DNA of 64,000 bases from Perca fluviatilis (taxonomy: Eukaryota > Chordata > Actinopteri > Perciformes > Percidae): the NCBI RefSeq assembly GCF_010015445.1, contig NC_053127.1, positions 29,917,715 through 29,981,714 of the forward strand, given 5' to 3'. Under the pieces are notes generated by a model, which worked only from the letters and a program-made list of their open reading frames with translations, was not told where the DNA came from and did no database searches. Made by a program: the position numbers and the translations under genes. Below are positions 1 through 61,153 of this stretch, piece by piece. Within the stretch, counting starts at the first letter, position 1. The number at the start of each line of letters is the position of its first letter.

Positions 1-248
1 AATGATAGAGGACATCTGGATCACACACGATTGCTACAAGCAATGGTAATACTACTGCTAACACTAGTACGCTTCTACTACAGCTAATAACTCCTCTGCT
101 GCTTATATAATAAGACTTTTCTGCCAGCTACCAATACTCTGTTAATTCTAGTTATTAGAAAATTGAAATGACTAAAAAATATACCAAGCCATCAACTGAT
201 TCTGATTCTGAAGAATTTACTTACGTTTTATGTCTCTATCATTATTAG
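1..248. other. umodl1 intron, 3' end
   Basis: AT-rich sequence ending in a pyrimidine-rich acceptor (ATTATTAG) directly before the first recognised exon. I see no exon or repeat in it. Confidence 0.5.
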
Positions 249-23045
<22,797 letters not shown>

Positions 23046-23190
23046 GGGTGCAGAAGCACCCACAACTAAAGTCACAGAATTGGAAATATTGGATAAATTC
23101 TTGTAGCAGCAGGCACATTTGGTCGGCTATTACTGCCACTGAGCGGCACTGTTGCACCATTCACATATTATTTCTCACCAAACATTAAAC

Positions 23191-23200
23191 AATAAATAAA
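23191..23200 (+). promoter_or_regulatory. umodl1 polyadenylation signals
   Basis: Two overlapping AATAAA hexamers (AATAAATAAA) about 145 bp after the umodl1 stop codon, giving a short 3' UTR. Confidence 0.65.
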
Positions 23201-24991
23201 GTACAGATTATTTATATTTATATGAAACACCCCCCAACACGTATTCAACCCTTGTGTTGTCCTTGGGTAAAATTTGACTTGTTTTCAATGTTTCTAATAT
23301 CAGAAATATGGGTTTCTTTGAACCAATAACATGGATGTAGGTTGTATGGAATCTATACAACATTTAAACAAAAATAGTGATTATTTTTGGGTGTTTTATT
23401 CAATTTTATAGCATTTAAAAAAGTGTTTAAATGGTTTCAAAACCGTATCCTGACTAAACTTTGAATGTCTGTGATCCACCACAACATCCTCTGATCTTAA
23501 CTAATAGTAAAAAATAATCTATAATGTCTGCTTTTTTTTGATGTGGTATAATGTCATGTAAGTTAGGTTTATTGACCATAAATTTAAAAAAGTGTTGAAA
23601 AAAGTGACCACAACGTTTAAAAAAGCGCCAAAAGCATAGAAAAAAAGCACCAAAAAAGTAGTTCATGGTCGACGGGACGACAACACAAGAGTTAAGATAT
23701 TAAAATGTACAGTAGTTACTGGAATGTCAAATATAGAGACTATAAATATTTCATACAGTACATATATAACATTGAAGAATAAATAGGTAAGACATATTAC
23801 ACATTTTAAAAGGTATAGGTTTAAGCATCATTTTGCCTTCAGCTGAGACAAAAAGATGTTCATAGAGGCACGAGACATGATGATACTGGAGAGAAAGTAT
23901 AAATCCAAGATATTAGAAAAATACCTACTGAGTATGGGGAATATTTCACTACATGGTTCACATAAGAAATTGTAATGTAATGAGTTTTACAAAACTAGAT
24001 TGTATCGCAAATCTTTGCATAAATGATCATGTTCACATAGTCAAATATGCTATATAATATACCATGTGTAAGACTGGTCAAGCACAGTTATCACTTTATT
24101 GTCTTTTTGCTGCTATTTTTTTACAGTTACGCTTTTTGTTTGTTACACATCTGTAATAGTCCTTTAGTTCTCACTTATACAAACTGCTGCTACGCTGTAT
24201 GTGGTGTGACAATAAACATGTCCTGTATGAATGCAGACACTTGGGGGTGCTGCTGTCCCAGTTCTTCAGCCCTATAAAAACACAACCAAGATGGCGTCCT
24301 GCATGCATAGAAAATAGCATGTATACACTGTTTACAGAGGACAACAAAGCGTATGAGATAATTTAAGCAAATGTTATTGTCATAGCCAACATTTTTCATC
24401 GTTTCTGGATTGGATAGGGGATGTGGACAGTGTCATGTTCCTCCTTTGATCAGATCAGGGCTTAAGAAAAAGATCTTGGTTAAGCCTTTCTTGGTTGACC
24501 AGAGCTAAAAGGAGAATATCCAGCTTCCCCCCCCTCACAGATCCCATAATCCCACATTGTTGACTACAGGGTCATAAAGACAGCTCCTGTTTTGACGCGA
24601 GGGGCTGAATATTAAACAGGAGAGGCTTTCTCTTGAGAGGAGGTCCCCGGAGACCTGCGGTGAAGGAGGCCTTACTACCATCTGGAGGGCTGCAAATGCT
24701 CCGCCTCCAAATTAACCCATTCAGCCTCACCGTCTGAGACCTGGCAACCCGTCTCCATGGCAACAGCCCAGTGCAGGGATGGAGGGTATAATAGATGGAG
24801 GGAGGGAGTGCAACAGCGATCAAAGGGCAGAGAAAGAGCGGGGAATCATTTCAGTTTGAAAGCACGGAATCAGATGAAATGCAATTACATTATTGATTTG
24901 AAAAGAAATACTAGATTCAAGATGTTATGTCTATTTCTGGGTTTCAACCATTGCATTTCTTCTACCCCTTTTAGTGAGTGTTTTGGTGCTG

Positions 24992-25103
<112 letters not shown>

Positions 25104-25299
25104 TTTAACAATTTATTTAAGTCCACATGAAAAGAATAATTTACAGAGACATAAATATTATAGATATTATAGATAGTTAAATACATATACAAAATCATGG
25201 GCCATTGGCATACAGCAGGTCTTCATAATATTAAGCATACCCCCCTGTTCTTATGGGTATACGTCGGCTGCCTATGAAAGCAGACAGAGCACAGTACTT

Positions 25300-25312
25300 G
25301 CACGCACGCACG

Positions 25313-25388
<76 letters not shown>
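25300..25388. repeat. (CACG)n/(CA)n microsatellite
   Basis: A short GCAC-rich stretch followed by about 70 bp of CA. Confidence 0.95.
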
Positions 25389-25391
<3 letters not shown>

Positions 25392-25666
25392 GTCTCACTT
25401 AGCAACAATCCAACATACACAAAACAAGTGTCTAGGGAAAATTAATACGGTAAATAAGGCCTTGGGTGTTCGGAGGATGCTCTGGAGGATAAATTAGTTT
25501 TTCCACTCTGTCCGTCTATATTCCGGAAATCCCCCATAATGGCTGCAACATGATCTGTGTCTCCACAGTCCTTCCTCTTTCCTCCTTCTCTTCCTTACAT
25601 CCGTCTGTCTCTATGGTCATCCAGGTCAGGGCGGCTCAGAGACACAGTCATTCATCATGCTTTACG

Positions 25667-25667
<1 letters not shown>

Positions 25668-25723
<56 letters not shown>
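25668..25723. repeat. (GT)n microsatellite
   Basis: 28 GT units. It is a near inverse of the two CA tracts about 300 and 600 bp to the left, so the region could form hairpins. Confidence 0.95.
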
Positions 25724-25726
<3 letters not shown>

Positions 25727-28363
25727 GATATGCAGTGATCTCCAAAGGCTTTCACTCACACAGTTCAGTACTAATTAAAGCTCCTCATTGTGTTTTATAG
25801 AGCAGCCTAGGACCTTCCTCCTCCCAGCACCTGGCCAGTGTGGATAACAATTCTCAGATGTGAGCAGTGACATCACAAGTTTTGCTTGTCAATCAATTTC
25901 ATTCATGTATTTCAGTGGTGGAATGTAACTAAGTACCTTTAATCAAGAACAAATCTGAGGTACTTTATACTATACCTCTATTCCACTTCAATTCAGAGAT
26001 AAATATACTCATTTGTACTTCCCTACATTGATTTGACAACCAGGATATATAACATATATGATGAGAATGTAATGAATTGTTATAGATTCAACCAACTGTA
26101 TACAGTGTATACAGAGTAGTTAAAATTAGCGGTAACACTTTATTTTACATGTTCCATTATTTCCTAATAATATAACTGGAATTTCCTGGACATATCTATG
26201 TCATTTAGTGCAAATTATAGATAAATTGTAGACAGTTAATTGTGTTTAGTTAGTAATTAGTTCTTTTTACAGTTAGTTTTACTTTTCATACGTACAGTTT
26301 ATTTTGTTAATACTAACATACTTTTACTTAAGTCACATTGTCAATTTTTACAGTGTGGTATTGCTTTAATACTTCCTCCACTACGGATTTTTTTGCCGTA
26401 AGATCTGAAGTTCCATATCTGAGGATTGCTGTCAGGGCGACTATATATAGAGCTTTTAGAACAGATATTTCACTGGTCTTTCTCTTTCTACCAACACAAC
26501 AGAATCAATGGCAGTCCACTCTCCTCGCACAGTCCTCTTTGGGTTTTGAATTATTTGTGAGTGTTACATCAAGATGGCTGACTTGCTGATTGAGACTGAC
26601 AGATTGAGTGTGCCTCCCCCTCCCCCAGCACTTGTCAAAGACAGCCAAAGTCTCCAATTACAATTGCAATTATAATTGCACAAATCCCAGCACCGACGCA
26701 AGTTATGATGAGACACCGCATCTAAAGCTGTGCTGTATGTGCACATTGTGTTATGTCTGTGTACATGTAACCTAACCCTGTCAGTTACAGTTTGCTATGA
26801 AGACAACAGCATTGATGAAGGGAAGCCAGTCTAATGAACAGCAGTATGAACTGTTACAAGGAAACAGCTTCTCTGCACCAAAACCTTAAACCAGCTGCTT
26901 AGTCTTGTTTCCTGTCCTGTTTCTTAATCTCTCTCTCTCCCCCACCCCTCTACATGCTGGATTGTAAGTCATAAATGAAACATGAGCACCTGCCGAGACA
27001 CCTAAAAAGCTTGCCAAAAATCGCTTCCAAAAATGCTGCCTGTGCTTTTAAAGGAAAGTAGGTAATCCATTGCTCTTTCCTTTTTGTTGTTGACTTGGAG
27101 TGCAGACAGGAGGCCACGGTAACAGGTCCTGTCCTAGTTCTTGTCCTGCAGGGAGACATGTGGTTTGGAAAAGCAGAGTTGTTTGACAATGGAGCAGCTC
27201 TATAGTTCCAGGCTTGTTCCAGTGTTGTTTTGTTGGATTAAACTGGAGATGGTTGGGTATTGAACCTCGATATGTTTTTCTGGTACTAACCTAAATGTGT
27301 CCACAGCACAGTATCGGCATTGAATGTCTTGTATCTTGTTTGAGTATTAATTCCTGACTTAAATCAAAATAATGACAATTTTTGACCATTTCAATCAGGC
27401 CAAGTTCTCGTGTGGCTGATTGTGTTTAGACCACATTCAAAGATCTCCTCCAGACGTGTTTTAAAAAAGTTCTATAGACACTGTAAGACACACTCCTCAA
27501 TGCACAGGCTTACCTGGACATAAGTCTGCCCTGGGCCTCCCACCATGTACTAGAGGCCTCATGAGACATGAGCTTTAACAAATGTTTAGCTATATACAAT
27601 ATATTATAAATTATAATATTATATATTTGCACCGCCATGAACAATAATAGTCAGGGAAGTCACAGAGGTTTTCTAGAGCATAGATACGATGATTGCACTC
27701 AGTCCCGGCCGGAGGACAGGGACCCTTAGCGGGCCCTGACAATCAAAGTCGTCTTTATTTGACTTTTTAATGCAACAATGGATTCATATCCAATGGTTCA
27801 ATATTATGTAGGTGAATATGTTGTGAAATTATATGCTTATTTACTGTATATATATTAATGATGACACTTGAAATTCAGTTCAGTTGATATTAATTAATTG
27901 TGACCCGATAGTGCAGCCTATTATTTATAAGAATGGCAAATTCTGCTGAAGTCGTGTAGTCTCACCCAACTACTAAACCTCACAATTCATACACAAACAG
28001 TCCAAGGCCTAAGTTAGTTATAGTGCAAAACAAGGTCACGAAAACAGCGACATCATGACAGCATCAGCACCTTGGACAGCACTACACATCAAACAGGCAA
28101 GACTACGACAGCGTGCAGCCCAGGGGACATTTTATTCTACTCTCTTACATATCTATTACTTCATATTGGCAAGCATACACTGATCGCACAGTTTCCCCTT
28201 TTGTTATGCATTTAAGCTTATTGGGCCAATATCACACTGCATCCAAATGTAGGAGCCTTGTGCCTCTGCTACATAACTTCACACCATACAGACCCCCTAT
28301 TTGAAAATGACTGACCACACAACAAAAACTACAGTACAGTATGGTAATCTGCAAGTATAATTA

Positions 28364-28369
28364 TTTATT
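28364..28369 (-). promoter_or_regulatory. candidate map6 polyadenylation signal
   Basis: AATAAA on the minus strand about 300 bp after the stop codon of the proposed fourth map6 exon. A suitable distance for the long transcript. Confidence 0.45.
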
Positions 28370-28669
28370 TACACTAAAACAGTACAGTTTCTTTTGTAAT
28401 TGTAGTATAAGCACTTTATGGTGTGGTATTTCTAATGATATTGGCATATTCTTTGAAAACAAATGGCATGAAACCAGAAAATGATATAGCACCTTTGTGA
28501 TAATTCCATGGGTTAAACATGCGTGTTTCAAATGTGTGGGCTGCCTCTTGGATAGCGGAACTTTTTTTTTTTTTCACCTCTTTTGTCATAATCCAACTTA
28601 GTTGCAAATACTAGCTATTTACAGTACAGAGCATCAGTCGGTTTAAGATATCGGCCTCGGCAGGCAGAA

Positions 28670-53440
<24,771 letters not shown>

Positions 53441-55170
53441 CCCTAATGATGCTCTTTTAAAATAGTGTCATTTAAAAAAGAAACACGCAGAAAATAAAAC
53501 TAATCATGTCGAAAAAGATGAATAGGCTATTATATTATAGGCACATTCTCTTCTCGTCGCTTATCTGTAGCCGAACACCTAGGTCTGCTGCTTTTATTTT
53601 GAAATGTGAACATTCATTTCCGATATAAGGCGGATGAACACGGTAAACTTGACGTATGTATGTTTACGCACACTGCGTATTGGGTACAAGAGGGACGACG
53701 TGGTCCAGCCATCACTATGATCTGTTTCTGTCAATTTTTTAAATATTGTTAACATTTAATAAAACCGGATGAGAAAATGAGTGGTCAGAAATGAACGTTC
53801 TTGCCTGATGTAACCTAAATACAAAGAAAATAAATATCTTTTAGGAAGCAATATACAATTATTCTTTATTATTAATAATAAAGAAGTATTATGATACTGT
53901 TAAAAAAATAAAATTTTAAGGAGGATAAGATTGCCATTCACTATTGGACTTAATTTCATTAATAATTAGCCAAATATGAAGTTATTTTTTTTGAAGGAAG
54001 CTATAAAGTAGGTAATCTCATTTAAATTATGTTAAATATACTGTAGCTTGTTAAAGCAATACAAATGTCCAGACTGGTAATTGTAAGCTACTGAATCATA
54101 CAAAATTGCTTTTGTGTGTCGAGACAATGCGGGCAGACTGTGCCAGCAAATAGCCTAGAACACATGAATAATGCCAACTCATTCCACACCCTGAGGGCCT
54201 GTTTCACATTGGACTAAGACATCCGACAGACAAGCACGTTATATAGATAGACGTTTTTATAATGAAGGGTGACAGCTCATTTTTAGAAGCAGTAATCACT
54301 CTTTGGCTTTAAGGCATGATGTTTTCCTTTTATTGAACTGCATTCACTTTTTTTGTCCACGTGTGCAGGTAAAACATTAACTGAGTATTCAAGATCAAAG
54401 TGTTATTAATGTTAGTGGTAATTAAGGCAGTTCATGAAGACGCAATCAAAGGGCAAAACTAAATGGAATGGCCGTCATACCTATTGGCCCTGGCAAAATG
54501 TCAATGTAATGAAAGCTAATGAGGTGAACGGATCGGAAGATAGACATAAAGAAATAAAGAGTTATGTAGAGATAAAGAGATATGTAAGGTTTTACATTCC
54601 TCTGAGTGTCTGTCTCAGTATTGTGTGTCGATTGGGGGTTGCAAGGCATGGGTGGCTCCTCCATTGTTTTTCACCTTGGCTAACCTTATGTTATACATTA
54701 TGTGGGCTTGGTTTGTATTTAACACAGCACTCACGATGACATTATGTGATAAGAAATGCGTTATACCTCTGCAAAGGACCTTTGTCACTATCTGAACCCT
54801 GAGAGGCAAGTTACATGATTGCTCAACCAGATGGGGCTGCCTTTACAACCATACATGGACCAATATACACAGTCATGCTAAGGAAGAGCAACATATTAAA
54901 CAGGTCTTTGACATTCCCTTCTTCCACTGAGTGGTTGCTGTTCCTGTTTGAATGCTCTCCCGTGTTTTAGCAGCTCCTTCCTTTGCACGGTCAAAAGTCA
55001 GATGTAGATATGGATTAACAAATCAAACTATTTGGAGTTTCTGAGATAAGACTGTCACTAGGAGGTGATGGTGGAGAGGTGAGAAGGGAAGACTTTGGAC
55101 CCACTTCACTCGCTCCTCTTTGCCAGCGGCTGCAAGCGCCTCGGTTTGTCTCTCTTCTCTTGTGGAAAAC
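53441..55170. other. map6-mogat2 intergenic region, head to head
   Basis: AT-rich, without recognisable exons. The two genes are divergent with about 2.2 kb between start codons, so promoter elements for both must lie here. I could not assign specific sites. Confidence 0.5.
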
Positions 55171-55264
55171 ATGAAGATTGATTTTGCCCCGTTGGAGACG
55201 CCCTTGCACAGGAGACTGCAGACGGCTGCGGTGGTGCAGTGGGTCTTCTCCTTCATTGGCCTGG
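55171..55264 (+). CDS. mogat2: mogat2 exon 1
   Basis: 94 nt, ATG after GTGGAAAAC, ends phase 1 before GTGAGT. Start chosen by similarity of the first residues (FAPL..RRLQT) to family N-termini. An in-frame extension upstream is not supported. Confidence 0.85.
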
Positions 55265-57066
55265 GTGAGTGTGCATCGTTTATGAGTCCACTGGAAACAT
55301 CTGGGAACGATACTGATGGGATGGTACTACAGAAGTCTACAGTTAGTTTCTTTACAGTAGGTGGTGTAAGCTGTTTCTCCTAGCTGCTCGTGGGAAAGTA
55401 TATAAGTGAACGTGAGAAGTAGAGAACAGTTGTCGCAAGTGACATGAACTGTTGGATAGGCAGAAGAGAGAGCTAAGCAGGACGTGATCTGAGCTGAGTG
55501 CAGTCCACAGCTACACACGCAGTTTGTCCTCTTAACTGACCTCATGTCACATTGTGGATTTTTCAAAACAGTTGAGAATAGACAATAGTCATTCAGACTT
55601 GGCTACGGGTGTCTCCAACAACCATAAAGACTGTCGTTACAACAGCCAGGAGCACTAACCAACCAACAGGTATCGATCATTTTGACAACGAGCGAACAGA
55701 GGTTAAATAGCTGGGTTTCCCTACCGTTCAGTCCAAACTGAAGAAGTCTCTCAGATGAGAGATGAAAACGTCTTCCAAGTCCAGTTGGACCTTGTTTTTT
55801 TTTTTAACTCCTTTCTATTTCATATGCCGGCATCCAAATGAATGTCTCCACGTGTATTTGTTTAGCCCTGAAAGACAGATGGTGTAAAGCCTATCCACCA
55901 CTTTTGTTTGTTTGCCATAGCCCCACAGCCGTGTCATCTTCCAACTGTTTTTATTTTAAAATGATTTGTAAACTGGATGTTATTTAACACTATTAATTAC
56001 ATAAAAGTGGATAATATTTCTTTTCGTACAAGACATAGTGAGTGACCACCAGCAGGTGGTGTTACAAGTGACTCCAGTTGGTGTTGGTGGGAGGTGTGTC
56101 CTGTAGTCAGTTTGCCATAGTTGGTAGTTTATTGATTATGGTGACAATAAATACACTTAAGATCATACTAACTTGTTTTCATATTACAGAAACATACAGA
56201 AAACATAAAACAGATAACAAACTATGCCACAAAATCAGATGAAAATTATAACACTGGGTGCCTGGCTAGCTCACCTGGTAGAGTGGGTGCCCATATATAG
56301 AGGTTGACTCCTCATCGCAGAGGCTGTGGGTTTGACTCCGACCTGCAGCCCTTTGCTGCATGTCATCCCCCCCCCGCCGCCCCTCTCTCCCATTTCATGT
56401 CTTCAGCTGTCCTATGAATATAAAGTCCTAAAATGCCCCAAAAATAATAACACCACGGATAAGTTCTTTAATATAATCATGTAAAAGATTTAATCCCCAA
56501 AACAACTTAAATGAGTCCTTGAAAAACTCTAAGCCCTTTCTAAAGCCATACAAATAACAAAGACCAAATGAAAACTTGAAATTCTCACATTAATATTATA
56601 AAATACCCAAAACCTCAGCAGCCAGAAGAGAGAGCAGTAAAATACTAAATTGTATTGACGTCATACATTCTGCCACAGCATAGCTATCAGTCACCACCAA
56701 AACTACACCAGAACTAAATGCTATTGATGCAGAGCAGACGCTCACCATTCATAAAATGGATAATTCCAGTTAAAAATATGAACACACGAGCTTAGTAACC
56801 ATTCCTATGGTGTGTTTTGCCAGATCACAATGCACATGTATACAGTACTGCGCTCGTTTACAGCGCTGTATGTTCCTCTCTCCTCAGCACCCACCTGCAT
56901 CTTCCTGTTCTTTTACCTGCTCTTCACTCGCTTCTGGCTGATCAGTGTGCTGTACTCCGTCTGGTGGTTCTTTGACTATGACACTCCTTCACGTGGAGGC
57001 CGCAGGGCGCCCTTCTTGTGTGGCCTCAAAATTTGGGAATACATGCGGGATTACTTCCCCGTCAAG
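55171..57066 (+). CDS. mogat2: monoacylglycerol O-acyltransferase 2, first two exons
   Basis: ER-membrane enzyme that acylates monoacylglycerol with acyl-CoA to diacylglycerol during fat absorption (family knowledge). Exon 1 (55171-55264) encodes MKIDFAPLETPLHRRLQTAA and the start of a hydrophobic stretch. Exon 2 (56888-57066) continues in phase with FLFFYLLFTRFWLISVLYS, WWFFDYDTPSRGGRR and IWEYMRDYFPVK. These match the N-terminal two-segment membrane hairpin and the conserved DYFP of MOGAT/DGAT2 proteins. The FAPL start and RRLQT fit MOGAT rather than DGAT2. The catalytic HPHG is in later exons, not found before 64,000. Adjacency to map6 favours mogat2 over mogat3. Confidence 0.85.
56256..56450 (+). 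mobile_element. tRNA-derived SINE
   Basis: A-box-like TAGCTCACCTGGTAGAGTGG and B-box-like GGTTTGACTCC about 45 bp apart, followed by a tRNA-unrelated body (CCTTTGCTGCATGTCATCC) and an AAAATAATAA tail. Located in mogat2 intron 1. Confidence 0.75.
56888..57066 (+). CDS. mogat2: mogat2 exon 2
   Basis: 179 nt, acceptor CTCCTCAG, donor GTGAGA, phase 1 to 0. Encodes the second membrane-embedded segment and the cytosolic DYDTPSRGGRR region. Confidence 0.88.
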
Positions 57067-57825
57067 GTGAGAGACAGCTTTTACACTAAAGGGCTTGGTT
57101 AAAGTAATCGAATCTCCAATTGAAATCCATCGTTGTTTGAGTGATGTGATATCGATTCATAAAATCCAGAAATCGTTCTTTTAATATATGCCTTTTCACC
57201 ATGAATGTGGTGAATTGAACCCCCCTCTTGCTTGTACAATTCACAGCATAAGTTCTCTGACAAACTTTTTTATATCCAAGCAAAATTAGTATTGTAACTG
57301 AAATTTCCCTAACCTAATTGATATCGGATAGAAAATGTAATCGAATCGGGACCTTGTGAATCGGAATCGAATGGATTCGGGAAATCAATTTCGATACCCA
57401 GTCCTATTTTGGACAGTTGTTATACGAGACCTGCATTTAAATCACTACGTAAAGCCTACTGTATATGGATATCCCCGCCATTAAGCAGCCCCAAAGTCCA
57501 TGTAAGTTGGAGTGGGCTGCACCGCTGTAGCTTAAAGAATAGGTCATCAGACCATCTCGCTCTGCCAGTCCAGTTGATCTAATCTTTGATCTGCAGCTAC
57601 ATACCAGCAGTGGCAAATGAACAGCTGATGGCTAAGGCCTCTGTGTTCCAGGGCCGTGTCTATGTGTGTTTGACTAGTGTTATGGAGAGAAATGTCACTG
57701 TCAATCCTAGACTCATTTTAGAGCCCTACAATACTATACTAAAGGACAATAAGGATTAGCACAGCCAGATGCAGTCCAGTTTGATGATTTTCCTATAAAA
57801 AAAACCCATACTTTTCTTGTCACTG

Positions 57826-58320
57826 AAGGAATAGTATGACCATTTATTTTCTTTCTTGCACATAGTTAAATGAGTAGATTTATACCACTCCCATATCTGT
57901 CTGTTAAATGTCATGCCAGGAGACACTTAGCTTAGCATAAAGACTGGAATCAAGTGTGAACAGCTAACCTGGTAGTATTATGAGAGTTACATGCTGGACT
58001 GTGTTTTGGCCGTGCAGTTGGGAAGTCAGCCCCCCCCCGCCCTCCCCCTGCATATCACAACTTGTTGTTTTTCCACTGGGGTTTTTGTACGGATTAAACA
58101 AGGTATAGCATGCTGATTAGCAAGCTTTGGAGATGCTTTGGAAAGAGCCAGCCTTCCGGTCTCCTACTATTTCCAGTCTTCATGCTAAGCTAAGGTAGCA
58201 TCTCCTTGCTCCAGCTTCAGATTTAACAGATACACATAAGAGTGGAACTGTATCTTGATCTCATCTAACACTCGGCAAGGAATCAAATGAGTCCATTTCC
58301 CAAATTAACTGTTGCTTAAA
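57826..58320. mobile_element. inverted-repeat element of the CTTAGCTTAGCATAAAG family
   Basis: Left CACTTAGCTTAGCATAAAGA and right TCTTCATGCTAAGCTAAGGT are inverted, with further partial pairing (TTAAATGAGTAGATTTATAC against the right end). Related single arms occur at 12.6 and 17.5 kb. Confidence 0.6.
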
Positions 58321-58335
58321 TAGATAGATAGCTTA

Positions 58336-58385
<50 letters not shown>
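58320..58385. repeat. (GATA)n microsatellite
   Basis: About 60 bp of TAGA units immediately right of the preceding element. Confidence 0.95.
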
Positions 58386-58924
58386 TTCACAGATTTACTA
58401 GCTGCTGCAAACCAGAAATATCATTTCATCATTAAAATGTCAGTGTTCAGGGGCATTGATAGTTGAAATACAGAAGGCTGTAACTGCAAATGGATAATCA
58501 GTTTCTTACAGCCATGTCTGTAAACTGTAAATTCACCTCCACGCTGAAAAGCATCCACCACACAGCCTCAGGAATGAAAAGAAATCATATAAATCATGTG
58601 AACATGAAATGTCTGCCAGAGGCAGGTTACTACTGGTTCCACAGACACACACCATCCCCTGATCCAGGGTAGATACAGATATCTGATCAGATCAGTGCTG
58701 CACAGGTTCCTTCAAAACGCACTTACTTTGTTTGCAAGGAGAGACAAGCTGGCATGTTTACTTCAGTTTCAGATAAGTGGTTATAATGTGACATTACAAT
58801 CATTTTCAACTGGCCCTGGGTATTCGGGACACTCTTCTCTCTCGCAGTCCGCTGTGTCCCTCTTGTGGTCATACATGAGTAGTGCATACGTATGATTTAA
58901 TGTACATTTCATTGGTTAGATCAG

Positions 58925-59885
58925 AGATCTTCAACAGAGGGTCTGGGGCCCATAGGGGGTCCTCAGAGTTACTGCAGGGGGGCCTCCAGATTATTGTCTT
59001 TTCAAAAATTAGAATGTCTCAACATCAATCCAACATATTATTTTCAAATATAATCAGCCTATTTGTAAAAAAAACAACAACATTGATGCTAGGCTTACTG
59101 GCCTATAGGTAAGGTAGTCACTAAGATAGCCACCCACAGATACAGTTCATCCTAAGCATTCACTGTGCCTTCCACATGTATTTTTCACATTAAAACGTGA
59201 TTTATAAAATCATGCCAACAAGTATTTTAATAGCTTAGTATTGTATGCACTAAAAAGGCCAAGATTATTATCGTCACCTTCCTAAAATAATGTCCCAAGT
59301 CATTTTTTTTAGTTTTTTCAGAAAACACAAAAAACTGAATAGTTTCACTCAAAAATGTTATGACAATAGATGACTATTGGCATACTAATAACAATGTCTG
59401 TCAGTTATGCAACATAAGAGGGATAAATGCCTTTGTGACTTAGGCAGTTTTAAACCTTCAACTCTGTCAACAATCAGTGTGTTTACATGCACAGAAACCT
59501 CATCTCTTAGCCCTGAGTCCTGGACATAACTTCAGTGATAGAGTGGTAGATTTTTGTTCTTCTTGAAGCGGCTGCCATTTTGAAAAGCTTGTAAAATTGC
59601 CTAAGTCACATTGTCTTTTGACTTAGGCAAAATAAAATGGCCTAAGTCACACTCTTGACATAGGCCGTTATACTAAAAGGTGTAGAATCACATGACCTGT
59701 TCAACTGAGAGGTGGCCAGCACCATGATTTAGGCAAGAAAATCATTTTTGTCAAAAAATGACTGAGGCCATTATTTTAGGAAGGTGACGCAACTTCATTT
59801 TTTACAACATATGCATTAGGGGGTCCCTGCTCCGTCTCTCTCTCTGTTGAGGGGTCCTTGGCTCAAAAAACGTTGACGACCCCTG
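58925..59885. mobile_element. repeat with GGGTCC/GGACCC ends, split by an inner element
   Basis: GATCTTCAACAGAGGGTC and CCATAGGGGGTCC at the left, GGGGTCCTTGGCTC and AACGTTGACGACCCC at the right, are imperfect inverse ends of a common fish DNA repeat. The part between is largely another element (59,273-59,788). Confidence 0.5.
59273..59788. mobile_element. inner inverted-repeat element with CCTAAGTCAC motifs
   Basis: Left GTCACCTTCCTAAAATAATG and right ATTATTTTAGGAAGGTGAC are inverses. TGACTTAGGC and GCCTAAGTCA occur at least five times in both orientations inside, like subterminal transposase-binding repeats. Confidence 0.7.
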
Positions 59886-61039
59886 CTTTAGATGATGAAA
59901 AGCCCAATATTTGATATCAAATCCAAACGGTATTGGATATTGGGTGTGTATCTGTAGCATTCACAGAGAACAGAACCCCTGTTGACAATATCCGCCACAT
60001 TACACGGGTCTCCATCTTTGCCTCGAGGCACCACTTACACTTTGGACCGTGTTGATAAGACAGAGTGCAACAAAAACACAACAAGCCATTTGATTTGATT
60101 TTTTTGTGGGGGAACAGGCAGAGTGAGTTTATAATTTGCTTTTAAAAGGTTGCCTTTGAGGTCAAAATCTGAAAAGCAACCTACTCTATGAGATATTCAG
60201 ACATATTTGCATCTCTAAGTATTAAGTGGGTCATGGTCTGTTTGCATAGCCTTTTACAGCCATAAATGATAGCACAGTGATCCTTATTAACTCACCGTTC
60301 AACTATTTGAACTAATCCTAGCCTGTGTGTCTATATCATGTTACAGCAGAGAGAATAAATTCACTAAAAGACTGGAAACGTCTGAGATTAGAGGACACCA
60401 TTTAAAAATATAGCTGATGCAGAAATGTAATGGATTTTAAATACAGAAATGTTAATTCTACTATTATAGAACCTTTATTTATTCAGGGAGGGCCATTGTG
60501 TAATGCTACTATTACTTCTAGTATTACTACTCTTGTACTTTATTTGTATATATTTGGGAGAATGGCTATATAGCTAACTATATCATAACTATTGATTGGG
60601 AAAAATACATGTGCAATAAAAACAAAACTGTACATAATAATAAAATGGTATGATAAGGCAGTTCCAGCAGTGAGCACCATATAATAATAAAAGTCAGGAG
60701 AAGACCGGTACAGAAGTGGTAATATTAAGATAACAGGAACAATAAATTGAGTGAAATTCTTAATAATCATTCCATCTTAAATACAAATAAAGCAATACAA
60801 ACCATTCAAAAAGTATTAAAGAGATCATAAAGACATCGAAATGGAAGACCTTAAAATATAGTAGGCACAACTGACAATATAACGCAGCACTGCAAACGGC
60901 AACAAAGGATAATCAGCAGCTTTCTGACACAATTTCATTAGATGGGTGTTCATGATATTCTGTCCACCCCTGTATGTCAGAGTCAAACTCAGGCTCTGAA
61001 GCAGACCAATGATGTCTAAAGAGGGCAATCAGTATTTTT

Positions 61040-61088
61040 GGTGACTTTTTCTGTTTAGATAGATAGATACAGTAGATAGATAGATAGG

Positions 61089-61153
<65 letters not shown>

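Noticed and set aside
61051..61153. Regular short repeats that could suggest a CRISPR-like array
   Set aside because: Pure TAGA microsatellite at a LINE 3' end; no spacers and a eukaryotic genome.
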